Shown: one piece after another, positions 15,950-26,446 of the stretch | How positions within the stretch are numbered: the first letter of the stretch is position 1 | Layout: every line of letters begins with the position of its first letter | Assembly (NCBI GenBank): GCA_034420475.1 | Contig: DAOULH010000009.1 | Coordinates: forward strand, 1 to 64,000 | Direction: 5' to 3' | DNA: 64,000 nucleotides | Source of the DNA: Bin87 sp034420475 | Lineage (GTDB): Bacteria > Chloroflexota > Dehalococcoidia > Lucifugimonadales > UBA3495 | Notes under the pieces: generated by a model | Told to the model about the DNA's origin: nothing | The model's input: the letters and a program-made list of their open reading frames with translations, nothing else | The model's database searches: none | Made by a program: the position numbers and the translations under genes

Positions 15950-17418
15950 AGCGTGGACAACTTCTCCGCCGCCGCTTCCAGCCGTTGCAGGACGCGTTCC
16001 CGTCCCATCACCTCCATCATCTCGAATAGCGGAGGCGTTGCCGTGCGGCCGGTTATGGCCGACCGGAGCGCGCCGAAGAACTGCCGCCCCGACAATTCCA
16101 GGTCCTGGCCGCTGGCCCTGAGAATATTTTCAAGGTTTTCATGTTGAAATTCGGCGTCCGGCACCGATGCCAGGTCGGACTGGGCCCGTACGATAGCGGC
16201 GTGAGCGCCCTGGGGATCCATGCCGCGCTGGACCACGCTGGCGGGGTCATATTCCAGCGTCTCCTCGAAGAAGTAGGAGAGCATGTCCGGCGCGTCGGCC
16301 AGGGTCTTGAGCCGTTCCTGCACCAGGGGGACGATCCGCAGCAGGTAATCGCGGTCGATGGGCAGCAGCGTCGCGGGATATTCGCGCTCGAGGAAGGGGA
16401 GGATGCGGTCGGCCAGGTCGGCGTCATCGGTTTGGCGGATGTACACGCCGTTCATCCACTGGAGTTTGTCCAGGTCGAAAATGGCCGCGGGCTTGCCGAC
16501 GCGCTCCAGGGCGAAATTGTCCCTTATGGTGTCCGTGGTCATGACCTCCGTCTCACCGTCCAGGGACCAGCCGAGGAGGGCCATGAAGTTAATCAGCGCC
16601 TCGGGGAGGAACCCGTCGTCGCGGTATTCCATGAGGGACGTGGCGCCGTGGCGCTTGGAAAGCTTGGCCCGGTCCTGACCCAGGATCATGGGCAGGTGTC
16701 CGAAAGTCGGCATGTCCAGGTCCAAGGCGCTGTACAACTGCACGTGGCGGGGCGTGCTGGGCAGCCACTCTTCGGCCCGGAGCACGTGGGAGATTGCCAT
16801 GGCGTGGTCATCCACCACCACGGCCATGTGGTAGGTGGGGAACCCGTCGGACTTGACCAGGACGAAGTCGTCGGTCAGGTCGTTCTGCCATTCGACGTGG
16901 CCGCGGATGGAGTCCTCCACGGAGGTGACGCCGGTCTGGGGCATGGCGAAGCGCAGGACGGAGGAGACGCCCTCCGCTTCCTTGGCGCGTCGCTCAGCAT
17001 CGGACAGGTACCGGCAGCGGCTGTCGTAGCCCTGACGCTGCTTGTTGCGGGCCTGTTCCTTGCGCAGCTCTGCCACCCGCTCCGGCGGGCAGTAGCAACG
17101 GTAGGCGTTGCCCGAAGCGATCAGCCGCTCGGCGGTATCGTGGTAACGCTCGAGCCGCTCAGACTGGAAGTATGGGCCGTAGGGGCCGCCGACCCGGGGG
17201 CCCTCGTCCCAATCGATTCCGAGCCATTCCAGCCCGTCCAGGATGTGGTCCACCGCGCCTGCGGTGATCCGGCCCTGGTCGGTGTCCTCCACGCGCACGA
17301 CGAACTGCCCGCCGTTGCGACGGGCGAACAGCCAGTTGAACATGGCGGTGCGGATGTTCCCGATGTGCGGGTTGCCGGTGGGGCTGGGTGCGTAACGAAC
17401 GCGAACGGGGGCAGGCAT
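15946..17418 (-). CDS. gltX: Glutamyl-tRNA synthetase
   Basis: Class I aminoacyl-tRNA synthetase charging tRNA-Glu, 490 residues, the usual length. HIGH-type motif PHIGN at 17-21 and KMSKS-type motif KLSKR at 252-256; APSPTGNPHIG is the GluRS signature. Because glnS is also present nearby, the cell probably makes Gln-tRNA directly and this enzyme need not be non-discriminating. GGAGG lies 10-14 bases before the ATG and a TATACT box about 55 bases before it. It is downstream of the EcoRV-like operon on the same strand, with a 147-bp gap holding its own promoter. Confidence 0.97.
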   Translation of the reverse strand: MPAPVRVRYAPSPTGNPHIGNIRTAMFNWLFARRNGGQFVVRVEDTDQGRITAGAVDHILDGLEWLGIDWDEGPRVGGPYGPYFQSERLERYHDTAERLIASGNAYRCYCPPERVAELRKEQARNKQRQGYDSRCRYLSDAERRAKEAEGVSSVLRFAMPQTGVTSVEDSIRGHVEWQNDLTDDFVLVKSDGFPTYHMAVVVDDHAMAISHVLRAEEWLPSTPRHVQLYSALDLDMPTFGHLPMILGQDRAKLSKRHGATSLMEYRDDGFLPEALINFMALLGWSLDGETEVMTTDTIRDNFALERVGKPAAIFDLDKLQWMNGVYIRQTDDADLADRILPFLEREYPATLLPIDRDYLLRIVPLVQERLKTLADAPDMLSYFFEETLEYDPASVVQRGMDPQGAHAAIVRAQSDLASVPDAEFQHENLENILRASGQDLELSGRQFFGALRSAITGRTATPPLFEMMEVMGRERVLQRLEAAAEKLSTL

Positions 17419-17471
17419 GGCGGGTTGGCCTCCGATGAAGTCTAGTTGACCTATATCGAGCGTCGGAGTAC

Positions 17472-17477
17472 AGTATA
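17472..17477 (-). promoter_or_regulatory. Predicted -10 element of gltX
   Basis: TATACT on the minus strand, within an AT-rich stretch (17470-17490), 53 bases before the gltX start. It separates gltX transcription from the restriction-modification operon upstream. Confidence 0.4.
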
Positions 17478-17565
17478 AAATAATTAGTCCCCGGCGGATA
17501 TCCCGATAGGGCCCAATGGGGTTATCCTCCCGGCTGTGTCAGCGCGCAACAGCGTCGGCGGGTGT

Positions 17566-18291
17566 TCAGCATTGGTACATCACCCGGAACTCACCGACGT
17601 TGCGATACAGCCGGGCGCGTTCTTCAGCAGTGCGCCCGTATCCTCGCCAGTAAGCGAGGAATTCTGATTCTGACTGAAAGACGCCGTTTCCTTGCTGAAA
17701 ATCTGCTAGTGTCCCGTTGATACTGCCGATGTTAGTGGTGTTGCCACTACCGGCACGGTCGCCGGAAATGCGCCATTTTTCTTGCATGAAAACTTCGACA
17801 TCAGTAAATGGCACTGGTATCTCGTCGAGAATCGCGGGAGTGTACACTCGATTTGCGGCATCCGGCTCAATTTCTACGCGGCGATAAACAAACCCAATGA
17901 TCCAGTGTTCCGCATATTCATCATAGGGGAACAGGATATTCTTTGTACCGTTTCGCAAAAAGCTAGTGTAACTGCCGAGCGTATATCCAAAGGAAGCGTT
18001 CGGAGCGTTTTTGTATGTTGTCTTAACATCGATGGCGATTTTTTGCGGGTCGTTGTCGTCGACAGCCAGCGTAAAATCAGGGTAAAAGTTCTGTTTATCA
18101 GGCTCAATTACAGCGAGTCCCTCTCTGATAGCGTACGATCTGACAGCCTGACGGGCTATGTTTTCGAAGATGGTCGAAATCACTTTCGTGTCAGACCCCA
18201 GCGGATATATCCTGCCCCTCCGATCGATGATTCCGCACACGCCATATCCGTTTTCCAGGCCGGCCAAGTAATTTAGAATGTAGTCCCTCAT
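17566..18291 (-). CDS. EcoRV-like type II restriction endonuclease
   Basis: Protein of 241 residues matching R.EcoRV (245) from end to end. The N-terminal block CGIIDRRGRIYPLGSDTK corresponds to the EcoRV block CGIISAEGKIYPLGSDTK. Active-site Asp72 in YPDFTL and Asp88/Lys90 in IAIDVKTTY correspond to EcoRV Asp74, Asp90 and Lys92. The recognition loop GSGNTTNIGS (181-190) is identical to EcoRV 182-191, so GATATC specificity with blunt cleavage is likely. The ATG overlaps the methyltransferase stop by four bases. It is less GC-rich than flanking genes, indicating horizontal transfer. No controller (C) protein gene is present. Confidence 0.95.
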   Translation of the reverse strand: MRDYILNYLAGLENGYGVCGIIDRRGRIYPLGSDTKVISTIFENIARQAVRSYAIREGLAVIEPDKQNFYPDFTLAVDDNDPQKIAIDVKTTYKNAPNASFGYTLGSYTSFLRNGTKNILFPYDEYAEHWIIGFVYRRVEIEPDAANRVYTPAILDEIPVPFTDVEVFMQEKWRISGDRAGSGNTTNIGSINGTLADFQQGNGVFQSESEFLAYWRGYGRTAEERARLYRNVGEFRVMYQC

Positions 18292-19136
18292 CCGATGACC
18301 AGCCCTTCCTGCATCTCGTGGCGCAAAGATTCCGTGGCGCCCAAGTGGTAGTAGTGAGAGAAGGTTGCGATTTCGTAGCCAGAGAACCAGTCAAATAGAC
18401 GGTCGTTGCGGCGGAAGCGGTTTTCTACCCACATTGAGTACAGGAACCGGCACGGCGCGCTTTTCAGCGCCCGCGCTAGTTCGTATCCATCCTGCTCGCT
18501 CCAGCTGTTGTAGAAATCGGCGTAGCGACCGGAATAGGGCGGGTCGGCATAGATGAAATCCCCCGAGCAGACTGCGGCTATAACCTCGCGCCAGTCGGCA
18601 CACACAAACTCCCAATCACGTCCGCGTATGGTATCTGCTGCCCACTGTATTTGGTTGCAGATTTTCGTGACGTAGGCCGGGCGGAAACGCTCCGGCTTTT
18701 TGCAAAAGGGCGTATTGAACTGTCCTTTTTGGTTAAATCGCATCAGCCCGTTGAAGCAGGCGCGGCTGACAAACAGAAAGTCCAACGGGTCGCCTGCGCT
18801 GTTGAAACGCTCACGGATCTGGTAATAGCGGTCGGCGCCTTCAACTCGGAGCCGCTCCCCCTCATATTGCAGGAACGCTTCCACCCGGGCAGCGGTAATC
18901 CGCCCACTCTGCACCTCCCGGTAGAAGTTGATGATCGGAACGCAGGAATCGGCTACCAGCGCCCGTGGCGGCTTCATGTTCAACAGAACCGCGCCGGAAC
19001 CCAAGAACGGCTCCACCCAGCGGCCGCCAGCGGAATGGTCCCACTCAACGTGCCGGGCAATGAACGGGACCAACTTGGTCTTAATGCCTTGCGTTTTGAT
19101 GGGCGGCGCTTTCGGTTTCAGTACGTCGGGAAGCAT
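18288..19136 (-). CDS. M.EcoRV-like adenine-specific DNA methyltransferase (D12 class)
   Basis: N6-adenine methyltransferase of 282 residues (M.EcoRV: 298) that would protect the GATATC sites cut by its partner. SAM-binding motif EPFLGSG at 42-48 and catalytic motif DPPY at 198-201. The blocks PPIKTQGIKTKLVPFI, RACFNGLMRFNQKG, NTPFCKKPERF and YNSW follow M.EcoRV closely. It begins 8 bp after the glnS stop on the same strand and overlaps the nuclease gene by four bases, so methyltransferase is made first and both are probably read from the glnS transcript. Confidence 0.95.
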   Translation of the reverse strand: MLPDVLKPKAPPIKTQGIKTKLVPFIARHVEWDHSAGGRWVEPFLGSGAVLLNMKPPRALVADSCVPIINFYREVQSGRITAARVEAFLQYEGERLRVEGADRYYQIRERFNSAGDPLDFLFVSRACFNGLMRFNQKGQFNTPFCKKPERFRPAYVTKICNQIQWAADTIRGRDWEFVCADWREVIAAVCSGDFIYADPPYSGRYADFYNSWSEQDGYELARALKSAPCRFLYSMWVENRFRRNDRLFDWFSGYEIATFSHYYHLGATESLRHEMQEGLVIG

Positions 19137-19144
19137 TGTCGTGA

Positions 19145-20839
<1,695 letters not shown>

Positions 20840-20959
20840 GTCGGTAGCCTGGTGTCGTTAATCCGCCGCAGCGGCGTGGTTGGTTTACAATTATATCCGT
20901 TTCCGGTTGTACAGCCATATTGCCGGCGTAGCGGAAAGTACGGGCGCGGAAGCGCTGCG

Positions 20960-23011
20960 ATGCTCAATTTTCTGAAACCTCGTCCCACCCTCTCCGAGCA
21001 GGAAACCCGGCGCAGTCTCCGCTATATGGGCTGGGGGAATATATCCTTCGGCGCGATGTGGGGGTTGAGCAGCGGCGGCATGATGGCCGCCTACGCGCTG
21101 GCGCTGGGCGCCAACAACTTGCAGGTGGGGATACTGGCGGCTTTGCCCTTTATGGCGCAGGTGACGCGGCTGCCCGCCATTCTGCTGGTGGCACAGTTCC
21201 GATCCCGGAAAGTCGTGGGGTGGCCGGCATTTGCGGGGATGCAGCTGGCCTGGCTCCTTATGGGACTGGTTCCCCTGATTTGGGACACGCCGGGCAACAT
21301 GGCCGTGCTGATGGCGATTATATTCCTCGGGGCGTGGGGCATCCTCTCCTCCACGTGGGCCGTAACGTCCGTCACCTGGCTGCGAGACCTGGTTCCTCCC
21401 GACAACATGGCCAGTTATTTTGGCCGCCGTCTGGCCCGGGTCACCATCGCCGCCTCGGTAGTAGGGCTGGCGGGCAGTTTTTTCGTCCGGTGGTGGGAGG
21501 GCGTAGCCAGGCCCGGCGACGAAGTTTTGGCCTTTTCCTTTCTGCTGATTGGCGGCGTCTGCACTTTCGGCATCTTCGGCCCCTTCGCAGTTTCCCGGGT
21601 TATGGAGCCAATGATGCCCCCGGCCGCCCAATCATGGCAGTCGCCGGTCAAGATGTTGCTGGAGCCGGTTCGGGATCCCAACTACTCGCGATTGCTCAAG
21701 TTCCTTTTCGTGTGGAGCGTGACGTCCAACCTGGCGATACCCTTCTTTGCGGTCTATATGCTGAAGGTTATCGGGCTGTCGGTGCCTACAGTCATGGCCT
21801 TGACTGTGCTGGGGCAATTTTCCAATGTGCTTTTCGTGCGAGTGTGGGGAGGCTTCGCTGACCTGATGGGAAGCAAAACGGTTCTTTCGCTGTCGGCGTC
21901 CCTTTACCTGCTGGTCATCATCGGTTGGGTGTTCACCACCTACCCGGAGCGGTATTTTCTGACCATGCCCCTGCTGGTAGCGTTGCACCTGTTGGGTGGG
22001 GCGGCGGCGGCCGGGGTGACGCTCACCTTGAATACGCTGTCGCTCAAGGTGGCCCCGGAGGGGAAGATCGTGCCGTTTTCCGGTGTGGCCGGGATGATTA
22101 CCGGTCTGGGCGCCGGGATTGGGCCAATTCTAGGGGGACTGATTGCGGATTACCTGTCGGTGCGCTCCCTGGACTTGAGCGTTACGTGGTCGGCGCCGGG
22201 CGGGATGACAGCGCTGCCGTCGGTGTCGCTGTCGGGCTTTGAGTTTCTGTTCGGCCTGGCCTTTGTGCTGGGTTTGCTGTCGCTGAACCTGTTGGTGCCC
22301 CTGCGAGAGGAGGGCGAAATTTCCCGGGATGCCGCTATCGCCGATATGATGGCCGGAATGGCCCCCGTGGCCCGGGTCGTATCGTCCGTGCCTGGGCTGA
22401 ATCTGATGTCATCCTTGTCCTACGGATACCTGCGGCGGATTCCCGGCGCTGACGTGGCCATCGGGGTGACCGCGTACCAGTTGGCCGCTTCCACCCAGGC
22501 GGCGGTGGTTTCCGCCGGACGCGGTCGGGCCGGGGTAGCGACGGTAGCCAACCAGGTGGGAACCGTCCTGAGTTATACCGCAGCACGCATGACTGACACT
22601 ACCGGGCAGGGCCTGGAGCTGGCCCGCCACGCCACCCGGGGAGCGGTTCACGCCGTTGATGACGTCGCCGGAGAGCTGGGCAACGTTACCCACGGGGCGA
22701 TGCTGGGCACGTTGCGAACTTTGCAACAACTACAGGTGGCACCGGCCGAAGCGCTGCGCGGAGCGGCCCAAGGGTTGATCCAGGGCGCCGTTGAGGCCCA
22801 GCGCGACCCGGCCGGGACAGTCAAGGCAGCATTGGAGGCGGCGCGGGCAGCGGCCTCCGAACTGGGCATTACCGACGAAGAAGCAGAGACAGCAGCGGCA
22901 GCCGGCATACGAGAAGCAGCCCAAGTTTTGGAGACCGACGAATTTGAGGCAGTGATGGCAGAGCTGCCAGAACGCGCTAGGCGGGGAGCGGACGAGGACA
23001 ACGCAGAGTGA
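20960..23011 (+). CDS. MFS transporter with long Ala-rich C-terminal extension
   Basis: Major facilitator superfamily protein, 683 residues from the ATG at 20960 (an earlier in-frame start at 20852 lies in the glnS promoter region and adds non-family residues). About 12 membrane helices occupy roughly residues 30-450, with the loop DLMGSKTVLSLSA after helix 8 resembling the repeated MFS A motif. The remaining 220 residues are soluble and Ala-rich, predicted helical, ending in an acidic tail. MFS proteins normally end near 400-450. The substrate is unknown. The 3' end overlaps the convergent pseudouridine synthase gene by 35 bp. Confidence 0.85.
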   Translation: MLNFLKPRPTLSEQETRRSLRYMGWGNISFGAMWGLSSGGMMAAYALALGANNLQVGILAALPFMAQVTRLPAILLVAQFRSRKVVGWPAFAGMQLAWLLMGLVPLIWDTPGNMAVLMAIIFLGAWGILSSTWAVTSVTWLRDLVPPDNMASYFGRRLARVTIAASVVGLAGSFFVRWWEGVARPGDEVLAFSFLLIGGVCTFGIFGPFAVSRVMEPMMPPAAQSWQSPVKMLLEPVRDPNYSRLLKFLFVWSVTSNLAIPFFAVYMLKVIGLSVPTVMALTVLGQFSNVLFVRVWGGFADLMGSKTVLSLSASLYLLVIIGWVFTTYPERYFLTMPLLVALHLLGGAAAAGVTLTLNTLSLKVAPEGKIVPFSGVAGMITGLGAGIGPILGGLIADYLSVRSLDLSVTWSAPGGMTALPSVSLSGFEFLFGLAFVLGLLSLNLLVPLREEGEISRDAAIADMMAGMAPVARVVSSVPGLNLMSSLSYGYLRRIPGADVAIGVTAYQLAASTQAAVVSAGRGRAGVATVANQVGTVLSYTAARMTDTTGQGLELARHATRGAVHAVDDVAGELGNVTHGAMLGTLRTLQQLQVAPAEALRGAAQGLIQGAVEAQRDPAGTVKAALEAARAAASELGITDEEAETAAAAGIREAAQVLETDEFEAVMAELPERARRGADEDNAE

Positions 23012-23942
23012 TCAGGACCCGCGACAGGTCTGCGGGGAGGTCGGACGAGTGCTGCATCCGTTCGCCGGTGACGGGGTGGAGGAAGCCCAGGCGGGCAGCG
23101 TGGAGGAACTGCCGGTTGACCAGGGCGCTGGCTTTGCCGTACACGGCGTCGCCCAGCAGCGGGTAGCCCTGATACGCCAGGTGAACGCGGATCTGGTGGG
23201 TGCGACCCGTTTCGAGAACGAGACTGAGCCGGGTGTGGCCCTCCATTTCCTCGATGGTCTCGTAGTGGGTACGCGCGGCGCGGCCGCCGGCGTCCACGGC
23301 CATCTTCTGGCGGTGACGCGGGTCACGCGCGATGGGGGCGTCGATGGTTCCGGACTCCGGAGTGACCATGCCCACGGCCACGGCATGATATTCCTTGCGG
23401 AACTGGCGGTTTTTCAGCTGCTCGGTGAGGCGCTGGTGGGCAGTCTGTGTTTTGGCTACCACCATCAGGCCGGAGGTATCGAGGTCGAGGCGGTGTACGA
23501 TGCCGGGCCGCAGTTCGCCGCCGATGCCGCGGATGTCGGGGCATCGCGCCAGCAGGGCGTTGACCAGGGTGCCGTCGGGGTGGCCCGGCCCCGGGTGGAC
23601 GGGCAGGCCCGCCGGCTTGTCCACCACGATCAGGTGCTCGTCCTCGTAAACGGCGGGGATCGGTATGGCCTGCGGGATCAGGTCGGCGGGAGATCGAGCC
23701 GGCGGGACGCATACGGTTATGGCGTCCCGGGGCCGAATCCGCTGGGAGGGACGGGCGACGTCTCCGTTGACGGTGATCAGGCCCTCGGCGGCGAGGGCTT
23801 GGAGGCGGCTTCGGGAAAGTCCGGCGGCGGACAGTTCCGGCAGTTGAGCCAGCCAGGCGTCTAACCTTGATCGTTGAGGTTCCGCGCTAACGACGAACTC
23901 GTACCGGACGCCTGTATCGGATCGGTCTTCGCGGGCGCTCAT
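22977..23942 (-). CDS. RluA/RluD-family 23S rRNA pseudouridine synthase
   Basis: Protein of 321 residues. An N-terminal S4 RNA-binding domain (about 18-85) is followed by the RluA-type catalytic domain with HRLDLDTSGLMVVAK, whose second Asp is the nucleophile that isomerises uridine. Later motifs GRTHQIRVHLAYQGYPLLGD and FLHAARLGFLHP are typical of RluD/RluC. The size and the S4 domain favour an RluD-type enzyme acting on 23S rRNA helix 69. It follows lspA by 14 bp in the same direction, a pairing common in many bacteria. Confidence 0.94.
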   Translation of the reverse strand: MSAREDRSDTGVRYEFVVSAEPQRSRLDAWLAQLPELSAAGLSRSRLQALAAEGLITVNGDVARPSQRIRPRDAITVCVPPARSPADLIPQAIPIPAVYEDEHLIVVDKPAGLPVHPGPGHPDGTLVNALLARCPDIRGIGGELRPGIVHRLDLDTSGLMVVAKTQTAHQRLTEQLKNRQFRKEYHAVAVGMVTPESGTIDAPIARDPRHRQKMAVDAGGRAARTHYETIEEMEGHTRLSLVLETGRTHQIRVHLAYQGYPLLGDAVYGKASALVNRQFLHAARLGFLHPVTGERMQHSSDLPADLSRVLITLRCPRPLPA

Positions 23943-23956
23943 CGTGCATTTCCTGG

Positions 23957-24565
23957 CTATCCGATAATCCGTTCGCGGACACCACAGTCGGCGCAGCGGG
24001 CGCCGTTGGTCAGGCTGATCATCGCGCCGTCGCAGATCGGGCAGGCGTCGTAAGCGGAGGCGCCGGCACGTTCCGGTTCCGTAGGCGGGGCCTGGTCACG
24101 GTTCAGCACCAGCACCCACGCCATGATGGCCAGGCCGACAACTATCGAGGAGTCGGCGAGGTTGAACACCGGCCACGGTCCGATGTCGATGAAGTCGGTG
24201 ACATGACCCTGCCAGATGCGGTCTATCAGATTTCCCAGGGCGCCGCCCAGCATCAACGCGATGCTGGTTCGCATCAGGAGGCCGGGCCGTTCCTGGGTGC
24301 GGTAGATGTACGCCAGCACCGCGATGCCGACCAGGGAGACGATCAGCAGCGGAAGATTGTTGCCCTGGAACAGTCCGAAGGCGCTGCCGGTGTTCTGCAC
24401 GTGGGTAAAGCGGAAAAAGCCGTAGGCCGGCCAGGAGTAATGCCACTCCAGGGTCTGGCGCACCACGAACTTGGTGAGCTGGTCCAATGCCAGGGCCAAC
24501 GCCGCCAGTTGCAGCAGGGTCCAATCCCGATAGATCGGCGTGCGGTCTCTCCGCGGCCGGGACAT
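23957..24565 (-). CDS. lspA: Lipoprotein signal peptidase II with C-terminal zinc-ribbon-like tail
   Basis: Aspartyl membrane protease that removes signal peptides from prolipoproteins. Four membrane helices. The two catalytic Asp residues lie in the conserved blocks GALGNLIDRI...VTDFID and FNLADSSI, and the NTGSAFGLF block is also present. After the usual end near residue 155 the protein continues for about 45 residues with two Cys pairs, CPICDG and CADCGV, spaced like a zinc ribbon. This tail is not part of ordinary LspA. The start lies 3 bp after the hydrolase gene and rluD follows at 14 bp, an apparent operon. Confidence 0.93.
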   Translation of the reverse strand: MSRPRRDRTPIYRDWTLLQLAALALALDQLTKFVVRQTLEWHYSWPAYGFFRFTHVQNTGSAFGLFQGNNLPLLIVSLVGIAVLAYIYRTQERPGLLMRTSIALMLGGALGNLIDRIWQGHVTDFIDIGPWPVFNLADSSIVVGLAIMAWVLVLNRDQAPPTEPERAGASAYDACPICDGAMISLTNGARCADCGVRERIIG

Positions 24566-24568
24566 GGG

Positions 24569-25213
24569 CTAAGGCGCGGCCAGATGGTCCAGGAAGAATT
24601 GCACCACCTTTTCGGCCATCTGATGCTCCTGCCCTACCCAGAAGTGGTCCGCGCCGGCCACCACGTGATAATCGGCGGGAGGGTCGAACTTGCCCAGTTG
24701 CGCGTCGACGCCGTCGGAGTTGACGAGACGGTCGCGGTCGCCGGTGATGATCATGCGGGGCGTCTTGTCCTTCTGGAGCGGGCTGTCGGTGATGGCCTCC
24801 AGGGAGGGAGCCACCAGCGCGATGGCCCGGGGCTTCTTGTAGAGCTGCTTGTGGGCGCAGATAACCCGGGTGCTGAAGGAGTAGCCGCCGAGCCCGATGC
24901 GGTCGTCGTCCACGTCGGGCAGGGCGCCGAGGAAGTCCATGGCCAGCAGGGTTTCCTCGTGTTCCTTCTCGCCTTGGGCGTGCTGGCCCTGGCTGTTGCC
25001 GACGCCGCGGAAGTTGAACCGCAGCGAGGCGATGCCGGCGTCGGCGAGGCCGAAGGTGACGGCCACCACCACGTTGTTGTCCATGCTGCCGCCGTGCAGC
25101 GGATGGGGATGGCACATCACGACGCCGGGGAACGGCCCCTCGCCGTCGGGCAAAGCGATGATGCCCTCAAAGGTCATTCCCTTGGCTATGAAACTGACCG
25201 CGCTCTGTCGCAT
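24569..25213 (-). CDS. Alpha/beta hydrolase of the dienelactone hydrolase-like group
   Basis: Protein of 214 residues from the ATG at 25213, chosen because GGAGG lies directly upstream; a longer frame from 25279 adds unlikely residues. Seen: HPHPLHGGSMDNNVV near the N-terminus, RFNFRGVGNSQG, the nucleophile elbow GGYSFST, Asp in ITGDRDRLV and His in GADHFWVG. This pattern matches small dienelactone hydrolase-type esterases annotated as COG2945. It is the first gene of a minus-strand run with lspA and the pseudouridine synthase. Confidence 0.85.
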   Translation of the reverse strand: MRQSAVSFIAKGMTFEGIIALPDGEGPFPGVVMCHPHPLHGGSMDNNVVVAVTFGLADAGIASLRFNFRGVGNSQGQHAQGEKEHEETLLAMDFLGALPDVDDDRIGLGGYSFSTRVICAHKQLYKKPRAIALVAPSLEAITDSPLQKDKTPRMIITGDRDRLVNSDGVDAQLGKFDPPADYHVVAGADHFWVGQEHQMAEKVVQFFLDHLAAP

Positions 25214-25310
25214 ATTGCCGCCTCCGGCCGAAATTGTGCTGGTCTTGCAGGTGGAAACATGATAGCAGGTTACAGGCATGGATGGCCCGGCGGGTTTCCA
25301 TTACCCATTG

Positions 25311-25319
25311 TGCTAGAAT
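25311..25319 (+). promoter_or_regulatory. Predicted extended -10 (TGC-TAGAAT) of ltaE
   Basis: TGCTAGAAT lies 59 bases before the threonine aldolase ATG, between divergent genes. It has the same TGC-TANAAT form as sites at 11057, 42830 and 53440. Confidence 0.45.
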
Positions 25320-25378
25320 GGCGCCGACCCAACACCCGCTGGGCTAAACTGAAATTACCGACCGAATTTGGAGGCTCC

Positions 25379-26437
25379 ATGGCAGTCATCGACCTGCGCA
25401 GCGACACCATTACCCACCCCACCGACGAGATGCGCCGGGCGATGGCCGAAGCCGAGGTCGGCGATGACGTTTTCGGGGAGGACCCCTCGATCAACGCGCT
25501 GCAGGAACGCGCCGCCGAAATGTTGGGCCAGGAGGCCGGGCTGCTGACCGCCAGCGGCACGATGAGCAACCTGATCGCCGCCCTGACCTGGTGCAGTCGC
25601 GGCGACGAGATGATCATGGGCCAGGAAGCCCACATGTTCTGGAACGAGTCAGGGGGGCCGACGGCGTTGTCCGGCGCGCAGGTCCGGTTGGTCCCCAATG
25701 AGGCCAACGGCCGGATCTCAGCGGGATCGGTGGCGGGCGCCATCCGTGACGCCTCCAACATCCACGTTCCGGCCACAACGCTGGTTTGCCTGGAAAACAC
25801 GCACAATCGTTGCAGCGGCGGCGTGATGACTCCGCAGGACACCCGGGAGGTGGTCGACGTCGCCCACGCCGCTGGGGCCGCGGTTCACCTGGACGGCGCG
25901 CGTATCTTCAACGCTGCGGTGGCCCTGGAGGTGCCGGTATCCGAGCTGACCAAGGACGTGGACGACGTGAGCTTCTGCCTCTCCAAGGCATTGTCCTGCC
26001 CGGTGGGTTCCGTGCTGTGCGGCTCCCAGGAGTTCATCACGCGGGCGCGCAAGTGGCGCAAGATGGTGGGCGGCGGTATGCGGCAGGCCGGCGTGCTGGC
26101 CGCCGCCGGGCTCGTGGCGCTGGACACGATGGTGGAGCGGCTGGCTGACGACCACGCCAACGCACGCCGCCTGGCCGCCGGCCTGGCCGGCATCGACGGC
26201 CTGACCGTGGACCCCGACAGCATCCACACCAACATCGTGATCTTCGAGGTTGACCGTGATAAGGTCGGCGAGGCCCGCGAGGTGATCGCCGCCCTCCGAG
26301 AGGACGGGGTGCTGGTCAGCCACAGCCGCGAGCAGTCGCTGCGCATGGTCACGCACCGGCACATCTCCTCGGCCGATGTGGACGAGGCGCTGTCGCGGGT
26401 GAATGGGACGGTGCGGCGGTTGGCCGCAGCCAATTAG
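25379..26437 (+). CDS. ltaE: Low-specificity L-threonine aldolase
   Basis: PLP-dependent fold-type I enzyme that splits threonine or allo-threonine to glycine and acetaldehyde. It has 352 residues from the ATG at 25379, preceded by TTTGGAGGCTCC. Motifs: IDLRSDTITHPTDEMR at the N-terminus, GDDVFGEDPS, LENTHNRCSGGV, HLDGARIFNA and the Schiff-base Lys in SFCLSKALSCPVGS. The in-frame extension upstream to 24203 runs antisense through lspA and the hydrolase and is not coding. The next gene starts 9 bp downstream, probably co-transcribed. Confidence 0.94.
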   Translation: MAVIDLRSDTITHPTDEMRRAMAEAEVGDDVFGEDPSINALQERAAEMLGQEAGLLTASGTMSNLIAALTWCSRGDEMIMGQEAHMFWNESGGPTALSGAQVRLVPNEANGRISAGSVAGAIRDASNIHVPATTLVCLENTHNRCSGGVMTPQDTREVVDVAHAAGAAVHLDGARIFNAAVALEVPVSELTKDVDDVSFCLSKALSCPVGSVLCGSQEFITRARKWRKMVGGGMRQAGVLAAAGLVALDTMVERLADDHANARRLAAGLAGIDGLTVDPDSIHTNIVIFEVDRDKVGEAREVIAALREDGVLVSHSREQSLRMVTHRHISSADVDEALSRVNGTVRRLAAAN

Positions 26438-26446
26438 AGGTTCCGC

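Noticed and set aside
17566..19136. Avoidance of GATATC as evidence for an old resident R-M system.
   Set aside because: GATATC occurs many times in the window, so no avoidance is visible by eye.
24203..25378. N-terminal extension of the threonine aldolase frame.
   Set aside because: Runs antisense through lspA and the hydrolase gene; the aldolase family begins at the ATG at 25379, which has an RBS.
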